This document shows positions 60,891 to 61,811 of a stretch of DNA of 61,811 nt, piece after piece (within the stretch, counting starts at the first letter, position 1; every line of letters starts with the position of its first letter). Source of the DNA: Bifidobacterium breve (lineage in GTDB: Bacteria > Actinomycetota > Actinomycetes > Nanopelagicales > Nanopelagicaceae). The translations under genes were made by a program, and so were the position numbers. The notes under the pieces are model-generated. The model was given only the letters and a program-made list of their open reading frames with translations. It made no database searches and had not been told where the DNA came from. The stretch lies in NCBI GenBank assembly GCA_945883675.1, contig CAMCYA010000004.1, positions 1 through 61,811 of the forward strand. Reading direction: 5' to 3'.

Positions 60891-61811
60891 CTAAACTAAG
60901 CAGTTAGGCCCCAAAATTGATTTCAAATCAGCGCTCAGACTAGGCGAGGCAGTAATTAACGCATCAACTTTCATGACTGTACTGCTTCCATTTTCACGTA
61001 ACTGAAGATGCACTTCCCGCTTTCCAGGATGTGATCTGAGGATCTCTTTAATTCTTTCAACAACTGGTGGCGTGCATTGTGCAATAGGAAGACTAATCAC
61101 CAGTGGCCCAACAGGAGCTGATTTGATATCAGGTATCGACATTTCAAGTGCTGTAAACCTTAATGCATCTTCTCGCCTATCGACTCGGCCTCTGATCGTA
61201 ACAATTCGATCTTCTGTCAAAGTAATTGAGTACTGATTGTAAGTATTTGCAAAGAACAAAACTTCAAGTGATCCCTCCAAATCCTCCACAGTAACAACAG
61301 CCCATGAAGCACCTTGACGCGAAACTTTTCTTACAACGCTGGTGATTAAACCGCCTATTGTTACGATCGATTCATGTTGAGCACCATCATCAACTAGCTC
61401 ACTAATTGTTAAATCAGTATTGGCACGCAAAACATGTTCAACACCAAGAAGAGGGTGATCAGAGACGTAAAGCCCCAGCATCTCTCTTTCGTAAGTAAGC
61501 AGAATCGACTTTTCCCATTCGCCTTCGGGAATTTCAATATCTAAACCTGAAACAGCCGTCACTGCTTCGCCGCCAAAGAGATCAAACTGGCCAATGGCTT
61601 CAGCACGTTTTGATTCAATTACTGAATCAATTGCTTCGAGGTGAACTGCGATTAGACCTTTTCTAGTCGAACCCAAGGAGCCGAATGCGCCAGCCTTAAT
61701 TAAAGATTCAATAGTTTTTTTGTTGCATACCTGAGCATCAACTTTTGCTAAGAAGTCACCAAAGGAAGTAAATCTGCCTTTCACCTGCCGAGCCGATTTA
61801 ATCGAGGCAAC
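60891..61811 (-). CDS. dnaE: DNA polymerase III alpha subunit, C-terminal part (cut by window edge)
   Basis: The last 306 residues of DnaE; the reading frame stays open to base 61811. It holds the end of the fingers/helix-hairpin-helix region ([17 protein letters not shown]), then an OB-fold domain ([14 protein letters not shown] ... [13 protein letters not shown]) and a short C-terminal domain. The [15 protein letters not shown] block is typical of DnaE. The catalytic core lies outside the window. It ends 43 bases before the hisD start. Confidence 0.93.
   Translation of the reverse strand, partial: VASIKSARQVKGRFTSFGDFLAKVDAQVCNKKTIESLIKAGAFGSLGSTRKGLIAVHLEAIDSVIESKRAEAIGQFDLFGGEAVTAVSGLDIEIPEGEWEKSILLTYEREMLGLYVSDHPLLGVEHVLRANTDLTISELVDDGAQHESIVTIGGLITSVVRKVSRQGASWAVVTVEDLEGSLEVLFFANTYNQYSITLTEDRIVTIRGRVDRREDALRFTALEMSIPDIKSAPVGPLVISLPIAQCTPPVVERIKEILRSHPGKREVHLQLRENGSSTVMKVDALITASPSLSADLKSILGPNCLV

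Overview
The window is a dense chromosomal segment of core genes. It suggests a streamlined, low-GC member of the Actinobacteria, most likely a freshwater acI-type lineage (Nanopelagicales, 'Candidatus Planktophila'-like). Reasons: actinobacterial marker families (WhiA, RbpA, SufR with three Cys, a PriA-type HisA, an ANTAR regulator of the PdtaR type, a DUF3099 protein); base composition that looks AT-leaning by eye (low to mid forties % GC, not computed); almost no spacer DNA; and many start/stop overlaps. The same families occur in broadly the same order in Streptomyces and Mycobacterium (from memory, unchecked), so this reads as a condensed version of a conserved actinobacterial backbone. 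No insertion sequence, prophage, CRISPR array or toxin-antitoxin pair was seen. No gene-free stretch exceeds 300 bases; the longest internal one is 209 bases (50062-50270).

Layout. 1-201: edge sequence without a recognised gene. 202-1199 (+): DUF3099 protein and the SURF1 oxidase assembly factor. 1179-9325 (-): the SUF iron-sulfur operon sufR-sufB-sufD-Rieske-sufC-sufS-sufU-sufT plus an ABC exporter, with a double inverted-repeat operator in front of sufR. 9407-14959 (+): heme A synthase, transketolase, transaldolase and phosphoglucose isomerase, joined by 4-base overlaps. 14966-18641 (-): rbpA, secG, then tpiA, pgk, gap. 18783-28214 (-): whiA, rapZ, uvrC, uvrA, uvrB, coaE. 28321-29667 (-): ribosomal protein S1. 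29796-34072: an MFS transporter (+), polA (-) and a thioesterase (+). 34162-39337: a branched-chain amino-acid-type ABC transporter, livHMGF (+), with its binding lipoprotein livK convergent (-). 39517-47704 (-): gltB, gltD, pyk, a tRNA and the ANTAR regulator. 47815-50897 (-): VIT-type metal transporter, lgt, a DsbA-like thioredoxin and a VKOR. 50981-60847 (-): a single his-trp biosynthetic run, hisD-hisC-hisB-hisH-priA-hisF-hisI-trpE-small membrane protein-trpC-trpB-trpA. 60891-61811 (-): the 3' end of dnaE.

How the parts connect. SURF1 and heme A synthase flank the SUF system, so cofactor and oxidase assembly genes lie together. Sugar genes on both sides of rbpA/secG cover the non-oxidative pentose phosphate branch and lower glycolysis. 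The his-trp run contains a PriA-type isomerase, which in other actinobacteria serves both pathways and explains the absence of trpF. VKOR and the DsbA-like protein form an extracytoplasmic disulfide pair, and Lgt makes lipoproteins such as LivK.

No clearly new multi-gene system was found. The points most worth a second look are: a 73-nt tRNA with the Leu anticodon CAA but no long variable arm; the SufR operator and its effect on the sufR start; a recurring TANNNT box placed 6-7 bases before start codons (probable leaderless transcripts); a palindrome over the whiA -35 box; a LivH permease with an added secreted domain; a possible alternative-pairing leader before livK; and the absence of several expected neighbours (ctaB, zwf/opcA/pgl, yvcK).
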